64,000 bases of DNA from Aquimarina mytili (GTDB lineage Bacteria > Bacteroidota > Bacteroidia > Flavobacteriales > Flavobacteriaceae). The position numbers and the translations under genes are program-made. The stretch is taken from contig NZ_JAERQJ010000007.1 in assembly GCF_016735115.1 (NCBI RefSeq), positions 1 through 64,000 on the forward strand, written 5' to 3'. This document shows positions 63,274 through 64,000 of the stretch, piece after piece. How positions within the stretch are numbered: position 1 is the first letter of the stretch; every line of letters starts with the position of its first letter. The notes below the pieces were generated by a model. The model was not told the DNA's origin. It searched no databases and saw only the letters and a program-made list of their open reading frames with translations.

Positions 63274-63702
63274 TCACCTATTATCATTGAATAAAACATC
63301 AATCTCAAGATATTTTTGTTTGATCAAACTTAAACCAAATCCAGCTGCAGAAGCTGTAAATACCGAATAATCAAATGGAGCTTTAATGCCTATGGTAAAT
63401 GTCATTGCTAATCCAAAAAGCAGTAATATATATCCACTTAACCGTGCAAAAAGTGATGTTTTAAAGCCAATAATCAAAAATATTGCTAATAAAACTTCTA
63501 TAAATGTAACAACAATTCCAATCGGGTTAATAAAACTATCTGGAAACCAGGGGTTAAGTAATTTTGTATACACCAGAAAATTTGCCCAGTTTCCCCAGGC
63601 AGAGATTTCTTCTGGCCATAATCCTAATCGATCTGCAACCGCCGATAAAAAGCTAAAAGCTATGCTTGCTCTAAGAAAGAGTTTATAATAAATTATCTTC
63701 AT
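63274..63702 (-). CDS. DoxX-like membrane protein
   Basis: A 142-residue membrane protein with four helices: a start like KLFLRASIAFSFLSAVADRLGLW, then INPIGIVVTFIEVLLAIFLIIG, LSGYILLLFGLAMTFTIG and a last helix near 115-130. It resembles DoxX/DoxD-family proteins, often linked to redox or thiol stress. It follows the CMD-family gene by 15 bases, so the two are an operon; that pairing is common. Confidence 0.85.
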   Translation of the reverse strand: MKIIYYKLFLRASIAFSFLSAVADRLGLWPEEISAWGNWANFLVYTKLLNPWFPDSFINPIGIVVTFIEVLLAIFLIIGFKTSLFARLSGYILLLFGLAMTFTIGIKAPFDYSVFTASAAGFGLSLIKQKYLEIDVLFNDNR

Positions 63703-63717
63703 CCGCTGGGTTGTTTA

Positions 63718-64000
63718 TTAATCTTGAGAAGGGATTGGTGTTAACAATGTGGCTCGTCCAATTCTGTTCCAAACATTAATACAGCAAATTGCCATGATAA
63801 TATCTGATACCTTTTCTTTACCAAAAAGTGTAATAGCCTTTTGGTATAGTTCATCTTGTAACCCTGAAATAGTAATATTAGTTATCTGTTCGGTCATTTC
63901 TAGAATGATTTGTTCTTCATTGGAAAAAAAAGGAGATTCTCTCCACACAGAAAGGGCATGTATTCGATATTGTTTTTCTCCTTTTTCTACTGCTTCTTTA
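63718..64000 (-). CDS. Carboxymuconolactone decarboxylase (AhpD-like) family protein, 5' end beyond the window
   Basis: The frame is open to the right edge, so the start is outside. The visible 94 residues read VEKGEKQYRIHALSVWRESP, FFSNEEQIILEMTEQIT and IMAICCINVWNRIGRA, the typical end of AhpD-like carboxymuconolactone decarboxylase proteins. The redox CxxC of some members is not in the visible part. It precedes the DoxX-like gene. Confidence 0.88.
   Translation of the reverse strand, partial: KEAVEKGEKQYRIHALSVWRESPFFSNEEQIILEMTEQITNITISGLQDELYQKAITLFGKEKVSDIIMAICCINVWNRIGRATLLTPIPSQD

Overview
The window looks like chromosomal DNA of a marine-type member of the Flavobacteriaceae (Bacteroidota). 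The sequence is AT-rich, start codons lack Shine-Dalgarno sites, several promoters match the Bacteroidota -7 box TAnnTTTG, and gliding and type IX secretion genes (gldJ, porV) and a T9SS sorting domain are present. The large NRPS cluster would suit a genus such as Aquimarina, but that is a guess. No rRNA, tRNA, CRISPR array, transposase or phage gene was found.

Bases 1-15400 hold the right end of a non-ribosomal peptide cluster. It contains the tail of one NRPS, a terminal NRPS with docking, condensation, an adenylation domain carrying a second complete adenylation domain inside it, carrier and thioesterase domains, a type II thioesterase, a TolC/HlyD/MacB-type exporter, two Cys-rich mini-genes (one with a double-glycine leader), an unknown 138-residue protein and a Sfp-type phosphopantetheinyl transferase. 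The NRPS builds and releases the peptide, the PPTase activates the carrier domains, TEII clears misprimed carriers, and the tripartite pump exports the product.

Bases 15400-26400 are core genes: a DUF2652 protein, murF, gldJ, porV (without the porU usually found between them), cdd, pdhA and pdhC, an M28 peptidase and an SDR. Bases 26400-38700 hold envelope proteins, a transmembrane gene that appears to start at ATT, sprT-like, manC, a DUF389 membrane protein, a mosaic pseudogene joining pieces of two neighbouring genes, a beta-helix lipoprotein, a LURP-one protein, a DinB-like protein and an Mla-type ABC pair.

Bases 38800-53500 hold a PafA-like phosphatase, an SDR/TetR pair with matching palindromic operators, a glycosyltransferase/methyltransferase/KAS III group, a truncated hemoglobin, gcvP, a UbiA-like protein, an ECF sigma gene with two tandem zinc-finger partners, and a GbsR-controlled operon with a shared operator-like motif. 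Bases 53600-64000 hold a T9SS-exported M28 peptidase, an M3 peptidase, a pair of tandem related small RNA candidates (the strongest possibly undescribed element here), purK-purE, an hpt-adk fusion, obg, and GNAT, DoxX and CMD-family genes.
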